16,546 nucleotides of DNA. Source: Candidatus Melainabacteria bacterium. GTDB taxonomy: Bacteria; Actinomycetota; Actinomycetes; Mycobacteriales; Pseudonocardiaceae. The position numbers were made by a program, and so were the translations under genes. This document shows, in pieces, positions 1 to 9,430 of the stretch. Under the pieces are notes generated by a model. That model worked only from the letters and a program-made list of their open reading frames with translations, did not search any database and was not told the DNA's origin. Where the stretch lies: the NCBI GenBank assembly GCA_903970565.1, contig CAJCJE010000104.1, positions 1 through 16,546 on the forward strand, read 5' to 3'. The stretch's first letter is position 1; each line of letters begins with the position of its first letter.

Positions 1-298
1 CGACCCCGGCAACGCCGCCGTCGGCGACTGCATCGCCAACCTGCCCGCCGGTAACTCCGGGGTGGCCCAGGACGCCTCCGACGCCAAGAAGGTCGACTGC
101 ACCGACCCGAGTGCCTCCTACAAGGTGCTCGGCATCGTGAACGACCCCTCCGGCGACGAGATCAACGACAACAACAAGGTCGCGCAGGCCTGCGCGCCGT
201 GGACGAGCGTCGACTACGTCTTCGAGGAGAGCAGCAGCGACCAGGACGGCTCCGACTCCTCCGGCAAGCTGATGTGCCTGGAGACGATCAAGCACTGA
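1..298 (+). CDS. LppU/SCO3897-like protein, 3' part only
   Basis: The reading frame is open from the left edge (first full codon at base 2) and stops at 298, so the N-terminus lies outside the window. The visible 98 residues show VGDC, KKVDC, ASYKVLGIV, QAC and a final LMCLE. This spacing of four cysteines around an A-x-YKV core is the pattern of the actinobacterial LppU/SCO3897 family, small exported or membrane-anchored proteins of unknown role. The four cysteines could form two disulphides if the domain is exported, which is inference. The segment between the third and fourth cysteine is acidic and Ser/Asp-rich. Any signal peptide, lipobox or membrane segment would be upstream and cannot be seen. 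It converges on rnj, with a shared hairpin just after its stop. The family call rests on the cysteine pattern alone. Confidence 0.75.
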   Translation, partial: DPGNAAVGDCIANLPAGNSGVAQDASDAKKVDCTDPSASYKVLGIVNDPSGDEINDNNKVAQACAPWTSVDYVFEESSSDQDGSDSSGKLMCLETIKH

Positions 299-306
299 TC
301 GCACGA

Positions 307-346
307 GTGGGGCCTGGTCCCGACCAAGGTCGGGACCAGGCCCCAC
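307..346. terminator. Bidirectional terminator hairpin between the LppU-like gene and rnj
   Basis: Bases 307-325 and 328-346 form a perfect 19-bp inverted repeat with only AA between the arms (in practice a 4-nt loop on an 18-bp stem). It starts 9 bases after the plus-strand stop and lies 24 bases past the rnj stop on the other strand, the expected place for a terminator shared by convergent genes. There is no T-tract on either side, which is common for actinobacterial terminators. Confidence 0.85.
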
Positions 347-369
347 TTGCACGCGCGGACCGGTCGAAC

Positions 370-3152
<2,783 letters not shown>

Positions 3153-3779
3153 CTAGAAAGAGCGTTCCAGACCCTGCACGACGCCGATCGCGGCCTGATC
3201 ACCCTCGAAGGTGACCCGCGCCGCCTTCCGGCCGAACACGTGCAGCAACAGCTCACCCGGCTCGCCGACAATGGCCACAGTGGACGGTCCCTGGTGCAGC
3301 TGCGCCTGGGTGCCGTCCGGGCGGCGCAGCACGACGCCGACGGTGCTGCGCTTGTAGGACATTCGACCGGTGAGCCCGACCGCGCGCCAGGCCATCGCGT
3401 CCCGCCGCGCGTCGGCGGGCCGGGGCTCCCAGCCCTCGCCGCCACGCCGCACGTCCTCGTGGTGGATGAAGTACTCGGCCCCGTTGGCCAGCTCGTTGAG
3501 CGCCGGGATGGCCAGCGGCGACCAGCGCGGCGGCCCGGTGCGCACCAGGGTCACCAGCTCCTCCCACGGCTTCGCGGCGTAGGAGTCCTGGACCCGCTGG
3601 GTCCGGGCGGCCAGCGCGGAGATCATGATGCCGCCCGCCGCATCCGGCCTGCGGTCGCGCAACACGAGGTGCGCGGCGAGATCGCGGGTCTGCCAGCCCT
3701 CACACAGCGTCGGCGCGTCCGGGCCGACCTGCTCGAACAGGTCACACAGCGCACGTCGTTCATCGTCGGCAACACCCAT
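3153..3779 (-). CDS. TIGR03085 family (DinB/MDMPI-like metal-binding) protein
   Basis: The 208-residue protein fits the actinobacterial TIGR03085 family, which shares the four-helix DinB / mycothiol-dependent maleylpyruvate isomerase N-terminal fold. Members probably bind a divalent metal; the substrate is unknown. The start has the typical LCDLFEQVGPDAPTLCEGW, then DLAAHLVLRD with candidate ligand H37, and later GAEYFIHHEDVRR with candidate ligands E102, H106 and H107. The second half (WRAVGL to VTFEG) is a smaller beta-rich region. No signal peptide or membrane segment is visible. The ATG at 3779 lacks a Shine-Dalgarno and has a TANNNT hexamer directly upstream. It lies 54 bases before dapA in the same direction. 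A thiol-transfer role would be inference only. Confidence 0.8.
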   Translation of the reverse strand: MGVADDERRALCDLFEQVGPDAPTLCEGWQTRDLAAHLVLRDRRPDAAGGIMISALAARTQRVQDSYAAKPWEELVTLVRTGPPRWSPLAIPALNELANGAEYFIHHEDVRRGGEGWEPRPADARRDAMAWRAVGLTGRMSYKRSTVGVVLRRPDGTQAQLHQGPSTVAIVGEPGELLLHVFGRKAARVTFEGDQAAIGVVQGLERSF

Positions 3780-3786
3780 GAGCGCA

Positions 3787-3792
3787 ACCGTA
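3787..3792 (-). promoter_or_regulatory. Candidate leaderless -10 element of the TIGR03085 gene
   Basis: On the minus strand TACGGT is followed by seven bases (TGCGCTC) and the ATG at 3779. There is no Shine-Dalgarno, so transcription could start at or next to the A of the ATG. The geometry is the same as at dapA. Confidence 0.4.
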
Positions 3793-3858
3793 CTCGTTGG
3801 TAGTGCACCCGACGAACCGAGCGGAGAATCCCTGAAGATCGACCGCGCTCGGCGGGTC

Positions 3859-4263
3859 TCAGCTCGTAAGGTCGTGGATCTCGTGCCCGGCCTCGCGGAA
3901 CGCGGTCACCGCCCGGTCCAGGTCGGCGGCCCTCACCAGCACGTGGTCGGTGTCGAAGCTGGACAGCGCGAACAGCGCCACCCCGGCCGCGGCCAGCGTG
4001 CCGGCCAGCATCGCCATGATCCCGGTCAGGCTGAACTCCAGCGGTCCGCGCACGGTCAGCAGCCGCCACCGCGCCTCCCGGCGCTGCACCCCTTCGAACG
4101 ATTCCGCGTCCTCGGACCGGCAGACCACGGAGAGTTCCCGTTCGGTCCGGATCACCGCGACCAGTCCGGACGCGGTGAGCAGGCCGGCCGGCACCGGGGT
4201 GTCCGGCGCGAACCGCAGGGCGGTGTACTCGGCCGGACGGACGTCGATGATCAGTTTGCGCAT
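3859..4263 (-). CDS. ACT domain-containing protein (CASTOR-type ACT_7)
   Basis: This small cytoplasmic protein of 134 residues ends in an ACT fold: from about residue 68 the sequence EFSLTGIMAMLAGTLAAAGV, then ALFALSSFDTDHVLV and a final helix-strand segment match the CASTOR/ACT_7 type (COG3603). Family members bind amino acids as small regulatory domains. The N-terminal half looks like a second, more divergent unit of the same kind. The ATG at 4263, 13 bases after the thyX stop, is chosen over the longer open frame because MRKLIIDVRP matches family N-termini and the upstream part would overlap thyX. A Shine-Dalgarno is not obvious, so translation may be coupled to thyX. Lying between thyX and dapA, it might sense an amino acid such as lysine, but nothing in the sequence shows the ligand. 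Confidence 0.85.
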   Translation of the reverse strand: MRKLIIDVRPAEYTALRFAPDTPVPAGLLTASGLVAVIRTERELSVVCRSEDAESFEGVQRREARWRLLTVRGPLEFSLTGIMAMLAGTLAAAGVALFALSSFDTDHVLVRAADLDRAVTAFREAGHEIHDLTS

Positions 4264-4276
4264 CGGAGCAGACCCG

Positions 4277-5029
4277 CTATCCCTCGGTGACGAACGGACT
4301 CGCGGCGACCTCGCTGCCATCCGGCAGCGCCGAGATGACGAAGTCGTCGAACACGTTTGCCGCCGCCTTCTGCAAGTGGCGCAGGCATTCCACGGCCAGC
4401 GCGCGGATCTCGACGTCCGCGTGCTCGCTGGCGCGCATGGCGATGAAGTGCCGCCAGGCGCGGTAGTTCCCGGTGACCACGATGCGCGTCTCGGTCGCGT
4501 TCGGCAGCACCGCGCGGGCGGCCTGGCGGGCCTGCTTGCGACGCAGCGTCGCGCTCGGCTCGTCGGCGAAGCGCTTCTCCAGCCCGGTCAGCAGCTCGGT
4601 GTAGGCATCGACGCTGGCCTGCGCGATCTCCTGGAACTTGGCGTGCAGTTCCGGATCGGAGGCGATGACCTCCGGCTCGACCATCGCCGCGTCCTTCTCC
4701 GGGAAGTACCGCTGGGACAGCTGCGAGTAGGAGAAGTGCCGGTGTCGGATGAGTTCGTGGGTCAGCGAGCGGGAGATCCCGGTGATGTAGAAGCTGACCG
4801 AACCGTGTTCGAGCACCGAGAGGTGGCCGACCTCCAGGATGTGCTTGAGGTAGCCGGCATTGGTCGCGGTGGCCGGGTTCGGCTTCTTCCAGGACTGGTA
4901 GCAGGCCCGCCCGGCGAACTCGGCGAGCGCCTCGCCGCCACCGGTGTCGGTCGACCAGGGAATGTCCTCCGGCGGGAGGAATTCCGTCCTGCCGATCAGT
5001 ACGACGTTCGGCGACACCGTTTCGGTCAC
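4277..5029 (-). CDS. thyX: Flavin-dependent thymidylate synthase
   Basis: ThyX makes dTMP from dUMP using methylene-tetrahydrofolate, FAD and NADPH, as a cytoplasmic homotetramer. The 250-residue product has the diagnostic RHRx7S motif ([12 protein letters not shown]95-H96-R97 to S105), an upstream [12 protein letters not shown] segment, and a conserved C-terminal [12 protein letters not shown] and [14 protein letters not shown]. The length equals that of the mycobacterial enzyme. The frame is open further upstream, but the GTG at 5029 starts the family-typical N-terminus and has GGAGAGG nine bases before it. It heads the minus-strand series thyX, ACT gene, TIGR03085 gene, dapA, rnj. Its leader holds a 17-bp tandem repeat and lies under the GACATCA-repeat region shared with the divergent RHH gene, so the two sides may be controlled together. 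Confidence 0.96.
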   Translation of the reverse strand: MTETVSPNVVLIGRTEFLPPEDIPWSTDTGGGEALAEFAGRACYQSWKKPNPATATNAGYLKHILEVGHLSVLEHGSVSFYITGISRSLTHELIRHRHFSYSQLSQRYFPEKDAAMVEPEVIASDPELHAKFQEIAQASVDAYTELLTGLEKRFADEPSATLRRKQARQAARAVLPNATETRIVVTGNYRAWRHFIAMRASEHADVEIRALAVECLRHLQKAAANVFDDFVISALPDGSEVAASPFVTEG

Positions 5030-5042
5030 TGCTCCGCGCCTC

Positions 5043-5075
5043 TCCACTGCCCACTGTCTTCCACTGCCCACTGCC
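5043..5075. repeat. 17-bp tandem repeat in the thyX leader
   Basis: tccactgcccactg occurs at 5043-5056 and again at 5060-5073. Inside each copy CCACTG occurs twice, so the thyX transcript would carry CAGTGG-type hexamers four times immediately before its Shine-Dalgarno. No function is known to me. Confidence 0.7.
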
Positions 5076-5279
5076 TGATGTCGTCCTGCTCGGTCTGGCT
5101 GACGTGGTCCTGCCAAGACGCGGGTCAGCGTAACCGTGACACCACCACGCCGCCCCGATGACATCACCGTGATGTCGTCCTGACGCAACAAAACCCGCAG
5201 GTCAGCGCATTTGACACCATCGTGACGGCAGATTGACATCAAAGTCGACTTGACTGACGTCACTTTCGACATCATGATG
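5076..5279. promoter_or_regulatory. Divergent thyX / RHH-gene control region with GACATCA repeats
   Basis: This 255-bp divergent spacer (5030-5284) holds five exact copies of one heptamer: TGATGTC at 5076-5082 and 5170-5176, and GACATCA at 5160-5166, 5235-5241 and 5268-5274. One-base variants lie at 5138-5144 and 5213-5219 (GACACCA) and 5256-5262 (GACGTCA). Two copies face each other as a perfect palindrome, GACATCAC-C-GTGATGTC (5160-5176). Further palindromes are AAGTCGACTT (5242-5251), TGACGTCA (5255-5262) and CATCATGATG (5270-5279), the last only 5 bases before the RHH start codon. TGATGTCGTCCTG is an exact 13-bp repeat (5076-5088, 5170-5182). The tandem half-site layout suits a ribbon-helix-helix repressor, and the gene it abuts encodes one, so autoregulation is the simplest reading. 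Confidence 0.65.
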
Positions 5280-5284
5280 GCGTC

Positions 5285-5881
5285 ATGGAACTCAACCAGT
5301 ACATCGCGAGCTTGCGAGAGACCCTGACCGCCGCGGCCGGGGCCGGCGACGAGCAGACCAAGCGGACGGCGGCCCTGCTGTCCGCCGCGATCGAGCCGGC
5401 CGCGCGGCTGGCCATCATGAACGCGCTCGCCGACCTCGCGGCCGAGGTCACCGCAAACCTCGACGACCGGATCGTCGACGTCCGGCTCGACGGTCCCGAC
5501 GTGCGCGTTGTGGTGACCAACACCGCGGCCGACGACGAGCCGGAGGAACCACCGGCCGAGCCGCCGCCGATGTTCGACGCGGACGGGGACATCAGCCGGA
5601 TCACCGTGCGGCTGCTGGAACAGCTCAAGGGCAAGGCCGAGGAGGCCGCCAACGCGCAGGGCGTCTCGCTGAACTCCTTTGTGTCCCAAGCGGTTCAGGG
5701 CGCGCTGTACAACGCCGCCCGCAACGCGGGGCAGGGTGGCCACGGCGGCGGCTGGCAGGGCGGCAACTGGGGTCAGGGCAACTGGGGCGGCCCGCAGCGC
5801 GGCGACCGGGGCGGGCGCAACCGGGGCGAGGACGGCCAGCGTGGCCGTGCCAACCGGGTACGCGGCTGGGTCGAGGGCTGA
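5285..5881 (+). CDS. Ribbon-helix-helix (HicB/Arc-like) protein with Gly/Arg/Trp-rich tail
   Basis: I do not know a characterised homologue. The 198-residue product has three parts. Residues 1-80 form an alpha/beta unit (two helices, then strands ending in [14 protein letters not shown]). An acidic Pro/Glu linker follows at 83-98. Residues 103-141 ([40 protein letters not shown]) read as a strand-helix-helix of the HicB/Arc type, which dimerises and binds DNA through the strand. Residues 148-198 are low complexity: Gly, Asn, Trp and Arg in [11 protein letters not shown] and later RG/RGG steps, like nucleic-acid-binding tails. No HicA-type toxin gene is adjacent, so a classical toxin-antitoxin pair is not supported. 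The ATG has no strong Shine-Dalgarno and sits at the end of the GACATCA array. The next gene begins 5 bases after the stop, so the two form an operon. Confidence 0.85.
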   Translation: MELNQYIASLRETLTAAAGAGDEQTKRTAALLSAAIEPAARLAIMNALADLAAEVTANLDDRIVDVRLDGPDVRVVVTNTAADDEPEEPPAEPPPMFDADGDISRITVRLLEQLKGKAEEAANAQGVSLNSFVSQAVQGALYNAARNAGQGGHGGGWQGGNWGQGNWGGPQRGDRGGRNRGEDGQRGRANRVRGWVEG

Positions 5882-5886
5882 CCGCG

Positions 5887-6978
5887 ATGTCCGAGAACGA
5901 CATTCCCGGCCAGCGGCCGGAATCCCAGCCATCCCAGCACGAATCCGCCACCAGCAGCACCGCGTCCGGTCTGGGTGCGGAGAACGAGGAGCCCGAAGTG
6001 ATCACCGAAGCGGACGCGCAGGACGCCACCGACACCGCTGAATCCGGCGCCGGCCCCAGCTTCGAGGAAGCGGCCGAATCGGAACTGTCCGATTCGGACC
6101 GTGTGAACAGCCGGCAGTCCTTTCCGGTGACCGGTCCGCTGGACATCGAGATCAGCATCGGATCGGGCCGGATCGCCATCGACCTGGTGGACGAACCGCT
6201 GGCCACGGTGGAGATCCGGCACCAGCCGGGCAACGGAAACCCGTTGCTGGCCGGCATCAGCTCGCTGGTCGAATGGTTCAACGACCGCCTGGGCGACCAG
6301 CGCGCCGCCGCCAACGAGGAAATGGCCAGGACGGCGATCGACCAGACCAGAGTCGAGTTGATCGGGCGGCGCCTGGTGATCGCCGGGCCGAAAGGTCCGC
6401 TGCGGCTGGTCCCGCTCGCGGTCGTCGTGCGCGCGCCGTCCGGCTCGCAGATCACCCTGCGCAGCGGGTCGGCGGATGTCACCGTCACCGGATCGGCCGG
6501 TCGCTGCGAGGTCGAGACCGGTTCCGGCGACATCGCGCTGGACCGCGCGGACGGCTACGCGGTCATCGCCACCGGCTCCGGCACACTGCGGCTGGGCCCG
6601 ATGCTCGGTGGCCTGAAGGCTCGCAGCGGCAGCGGCGAGATCGAGGTGTCCTCGGTCGGTGGACCGACCACGGTGTCCACCGGCAGCGGCGACGTGTGGT
6701 TCGGCGCGGTGCAGGACAACGTGACCGCGAAAACCGGCAGCGGCGACCTAACCATCGCCGACGGTGCCTGCGGCGACATCGAACTGACCACCGGTTCCGG
6801 CGAGGTCCGGGTCGGCGTGCGGGCCGGCACGACGGCCTTGATCGACCTGTTGTCCGGCTCGGGACAGGCCCGCAGCGAACTGGACGTGCACGAGGAGCCG
6901 AGGGCCGGCGCGCCCACGCTGCGACTGCGCGGGCGTACCTCGTCCGGCAACGTAGTGGTCACCTCGGCCTTCGGCTGA
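5887..6978 (+). CDS. DUF4097 family beta-strand-repeat protein
   Basis: The 363-residue product begins with about 75 acidic, Ser/Glu-rich residues that are likely disordered. A segment then starts at about residue 80 ([22 protein letters not shown]), followed by a helical insert at about 115-160 and a repeat region from 185 to the end. In that region a GS(G/A) turn recurs at G194, G212, G230, G248, G266 and G284, exactly 18 residues apart, and then at G303 and G324. Each turn is followed by a short strand (DIALD, TLRLG, EIEVS, DVWFG, DLTIA, EVRVG). This is the DUF4097 (PF13349, 'putative adhesin') pattern and predicts a beta-solenoid. No signal peptide or membrane helix is visible, so the protein is probably cytoplasmic despite the family nickname. 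It is translated just after the RHH protein with GAGGG upstream of its ATG. Its function is unknown. Confidence 0.9.
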   Translation: MSENDIPGQRPESQPSQHESATSSTASGLGAENEEPEVITEADAQDATDTAESGAGPSFEEAAESELSDSDRVNSRQSFPVTGPLDIEISIGSGRIAIDLVDEPLATVEIRHQPGNGNPLLAGISSLVEWFNDRLGDQRAAANEEMARTAIDQTRVELIGRRLVIAGPKGPLRLVPLAVVVRAPSGSQITLRSGSADVTVTGSAGRCEVETGSGDIALDRADGYAVIATGSGTLRLGPMLGGLKARSGSGEIEVSSVGGPTTVSTGSGDVWFGAVQDNVTAKTGSGDLTIADGACGDIELTTGSGEVRVGVRAGTTALIDLLSGSGQARSELDVHEEPRAGAPTLRLRGRTSSGNVVVTSAFG

Positions 6979-7453
6979 ACGGCCCGCCGCCGCTTCCCGG
7001 TGAGTTGCCCGCAGTGCGCGTGATCGGGAGGGTCGGGGGCAATAGGTCGGTGGGGTCGGTGGGGTCGCATTGCTCCGGATCAAGAGGCGGCCAAGCGAGC
7101 CGAACTCGGTGACAGGACCGGGGTGGGAGGAGTCGGCGGCCTGGCCGAAGGGTCCGAGCCGGGGGTCCGAGCCGCTGACGCCCCGAAGGGACGACACGCG
7201 GAGAAGGTTGACGCAAACCCTTCCGCGTGTCGTCCCTTCGCTGGCTGGGGGACCCCCGAAATCCAATTCTACTCGTTGTTGATCAAAGTTTGGCGTTACC
7301 GGCAATCGGATTGGCGTGTCGTCCCTTCCCGTTGCCGGTCAGGCCTTTCCCTCCGCCGATCCTCCTGCCGACGATGACTAGTCGGCGCGAATCCGGTCGG
7401 CGATACCCAGTACGCGATACCCAGTACGCGACGACCGGTACGCGACGACCGGT
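6979..7453. other. 475-bp repeat-rich spacer between convergent genes
   Basis: No reading frame here looks coding. The spacer holds a G-rich stretch with a 9-bp tandem repeat (ggtcggtgg at 7045-7053 and 7054-7062), a 13-bp tandem repeat (ggtccgagccg at 7151-7161 and 7164-7174), the terminator hairpin 7184-7240, a third copy of one hairpin arm at 7314-7328, an inverted repeat accggcaa/ttgccggt (7298-7305, 7332-7339) around it, and the 14-bp repeat array 7400-7455. Bases 7259-7300 are clearly AT-richer than the rest. Confidence 0.75.
7184..7240. terminator. Strong terminator hairpin between the DUF4097 and YcaQ-like genes
   Basis: Bases 7184-7202 and 7222-7240 are a perfect 19-bp inverted repeat. 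The 19-nt loop can itself fold through ggtt (7206-7209) with aacc (7216-7219). The hairpin lies between two convergent genes, 206 bases past the plus-strand stop and 214 bases past the minus-strand stop. No T-tract follows. Confidence 0.75.
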
Positions 7454-7455
7454 TC
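7400..7455. repeat. Four 14-bp tandem units of two types
   Basis: The units are gcgatacccagtac (7400-7413), the same again (7414-7427), gcgacgaccggtac (7428-7441) and gcgacgaccggttc (7442-7455). The two types share the frame gcga-----c--gtac, so they probably arose from one ancestral unit. The last unit runs into the stop codon of the YcaQ-like gene (7454-7456). Confidence 0.9.
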
Positions 7456-8743
7456 AGCGCACGGCTCGGCGCAGCGCGGTTGACAGATTCCCTTTGCTGC
7501 CAACCATAACCCCGGTCAGCCCGAGCCAGTCGGCCATCAGCCGCAACTCGGCGGCCAACTCCGCGACCACCCGCGCCGAGTCGACCTCCGGCTCGGCGAA
7601 CGCTCCGGGTACCCGCAGCACCCCCGCCGCCCGGTCGGCCTTCAGGTCGACCCTGGCCACCAGTTCCTCGTCGAGCAGGAACGGATAGACGTAGTAGCCG
7701 TACACCCGCGCCGGTTCCGGTACGTAGATCTCGATCCGGTAGTGGAAGTCGAACACCCGCTCGGTGCGGTCCCGCCGCCAGATCAGCGGATCGAACGGGC
7801 ACAGCAGGGCCCGGCCGGTCACCGCGCGCGGCGCCTTCGCCTCGACATGTCGGTAGGCGGTATGGCGCCAACCGCTCACCGTCACCGGTTCGAGCACCCC
7901 GGCCTCGACGAGTTCCGCGACCGCCTGCTGACTGTCCCTGGGCGCCAGCCGGTAGTAGTCGCGCAGATCCGGTTCGGTGGCCACCCCCAGCGCCCGCGCG
8001 GCGCGCTCGGTCAGCGCGCGGTGCGCCGCGTCGGGATCGACGTGTGCCTGGTGGATCTCGGCTGGGAGCACCCGTTCGGGCAGGTCGTAGAGCCGTTCGA
8101 AGCCGCGCCGCGTCCCGGTGGTCAGCTCACCGCTCGCGAACAGGTACTCGCAGGTCCGCTTCACGTCGGAGCGATTCCACCAACCACCCTTGGCGTGGGT
8201 GGCGCGCTCGCCGCCGACCCCGAGTTCGTCCTCGATCGGTCCGGCGCTGATCGGACCGAGCTGCTTGACGACCGCGAGGACATCGGCGATCAGCGGGGTG
8301 TTGCGGCGCACCGAGTCGTAGTAGCCGGCAGCGCGTTCGGCCCTGCGCCGCATCCGATCGCGGAACAACGGCCAGTCCGCGACCGGGATCAGGCTCGCCT
8401 CGTGCGCCCAGTACTCGACGAGCATCCTCGGTCGGCGCGCGCTCGGCGTCCAGGCCGCCTCCTCCAGCAACTCCACCGGGTACGCGCCGAGTCGACTGAA
8501 CAATGGCATGTAGTGCGCGCGCACCGCGACGTTCACCGAATCGAGTTGCAACAACTGGGTTCTGGAGAGCACCCGGCCGAGCTGTCGCCGGCCGGGCGGG
8601 CTGGTCGGACGCGGATCGGTGAAACCCTGCGCGGCCAGCGCGATCCTGCGGGCCTGCACGGCGCTGAGGCTGCGGATCGGCGGCTGAATGGAACCTGGCC
8701 GACCGGTATCGACAGATGAAGCAGATGAAATCGCACGCTGCAC
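7454..8743 (-). CDS. YcaQ/AlkX-like winged-helix DNA glycosylase
   Basis: The 429-residue protein matches the HTH_42 (formerly DUF1006) family, which includes E. coli YcaQ/AlkX and Streptomyces AlkZ, glycosylases that excise bulky N7-alkylguanines and unhook interstrand cross-links. The core SRTQLLQLDSVNVAVRAHYMPLFSRLG spans about 60-86. The catalytic triplet reads Q66-L67-D68, the QxD form I associate with the YcaQ group rather than the QxQ of AlkZ. Downstream are the ARRPRMLVEYWAHEASLIP segment, winged-helix repeats, and a C-terminal CPFDPLIWRRDRTERVFDFHYRIE block. The GTG at 8743 is the only good start before the conserved LSAVQARRIALAAQGF and has AGGGTGG upstream. It is divergent from the GNAT gene across 47 bp. 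No resistance or antibiotic cluster is visible, so general alkylation repair is likelier than self-protection. Confidence 0.88.
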   Translation of the reverse strand: MQRAISSASSVDTGRPGSIQPPIRSLSAVQARRIALAAQGFTDPRPTSPPGRRQLGRVLSRTQLLQLDSVNVAVRAHYMPLFSRLGAYPVELLEEAAWTPSARRPRMLVEYWAHEASLIPVADWPLFRDRMRRRAERAAGYYDSVRRNTPLIADVLAVVKQLGPISAGPIEDELGVGGERATHAKGGWWNRSDVKRTCEYLFASGELTTGTRRGFERLYDLPERVLPAEIHQAHVDPDAAHRALTERAARALGVATEPDLRDYYRLAPRDSQQAVAELVEAGVLEPVTVSGWRHTAYRHVEAKAPRAVTGRALLCPFDPLIWRRDRTERVFDFHYRIEIYVPEPARVYGYYVYPFLLDEELVARVDLKADRAAGVLRVPGAFAEPEVDSARVVAELAAELRLMADWLGLTGVMVGSKGNLSTALRRAVR

Positions 8744-8778
8744 GTACCCACCCTGTCATGCCGCACCGACAAGTTCGG

Positions 8779-8784
8779 TAGGTT
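8779..8784 (+). promoter_or_regulatory. Candidate leaderless -10 element of the GNAT gene
   Basis: TAGGTT lies six bases before the ATG at 8791 with no Shine-Dalgarno in between, so the transcript may begin at the A of the ATG. An imperfect dyad, ACCGA-CAAGT-TCGGT (8765-8779), overlaps its left edge in the short divergent spacer and could be an operator. Confidence 0.45.
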
Positions 8785-8790
8785 CCGCGC

Positions 8791-9363
8791 ATGGCCGACG
8801 CCGCCGTGCACCCGGCACAACCCGAAGACATCGCCGACATCGCCAGAATCCAGCAGGAAACCTGGCTGACCGCATACGCCGAGCTGCTCCCGCCGACCGT
8901 ACTGGCGGGTTTGGACAGCGCCGACACCGAAGCGGCCTGGCTGGCCGCGCTACAGGACGGCGTCGCGCGGCTGTTCGTGGCCACCGAGGGCGCCTGGACC
9001 GTCGGCTTCTGCTCGGCGGGCCGTGCCCCGGAAACCGAAATCGCTGGCCCGGACGGCGAACTGCCCGAGGACGCCGCGACCGTCGCGCTGATCGGAACGC
9101 TGCTGGTCGAACCCCGCTGGGGCCGGCGCGGCCACGGCGGCCGACTGTTGGCGACCGCAGCCATCGGCCTGCGGGCCGAAGGCGCCACCAGGGGCATCAC
9201 CTGGGTTCCGGAGGCCGACAAGGCATCGCTGGCGTTCTACGCCAGGATCGGCTGGTTGCCCGACGGGATCGCCCGCACTCTCGACGCCGGCGGACAGCCG
9301 CTGCGCGAACTGCGTTTGTCAGGCACTCTGGATCTGGTGTTCACGGAAGACCGCGAGGGCTAA
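8791..9363 (+). CDS. GNAT family N-acetyltransferase
   Basis: The 190-residue product fits the acetyl-CoA-dependent GNAT fold. Residues 5-30 (VHPAQPEDIADIARIQQETW) are the usual first strand and helix. Motif A is IGTLLVEPRWGRRGHGGRLL (101-120), with R-R-G-H-G-G forming the pyrophosphate-binding loop. Motif B follows as ITWVPEADKASLAFYARIGW (136-155), with FYARIGW typical of the family. The C-terminus ends in strands ELRLSG and DLVF. The acceptor substrate cannot be told from the sequence. The ATG at 8791 appears leaderless. The gene is divergent from the YcaQ-like glycosylase and is followed 67 bases later by a membrane-protein gene that has its own Shine-Dalgarno. Confidence 0.92.
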   Translation: MADAAVHPAQPEDIADIARIQQETWLTAYAELLPPTVLAGLDSADTEAAWLAALQDGVARLFVATEGAWTVGFCSAGRAPETEIAGPDGELPEDAATVALIGTLLVEPRWGRRGHGGRLLATAAIGLRAEGATRGITWVPEADKASLAFYARIGWLPDGIARTLDAGGQPLRELRLSGTLDLVFTEDREG

Positions 9364-9430
9364 CAACTGGTCACATCAGACGAAATTCCTAGGTACTGTC
9401 GGGCTTGGGACCGCAAACTGAGGGGATTCC

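Noticed and set aside
5285..5881. Antitoxin of a HicAB toxin-antitoxin pair
   Set aside because: Only the RHH part fits HicB; no small HicA-like gene is on either side, and the partner gene is a DUF4097 protein.
5030..5932. Long upstream extension of the thyX frame
   Set aside because: It would run through the divergent control region and antisense to the RHH gene; the GTG at 5029 has a good Shine-Dalgarno and gives the family length.
7040..7455. CRISPR array
   Set aside because: The repeats are short, directly abutting and of several unrelated types, with no spacers and no cas genes.
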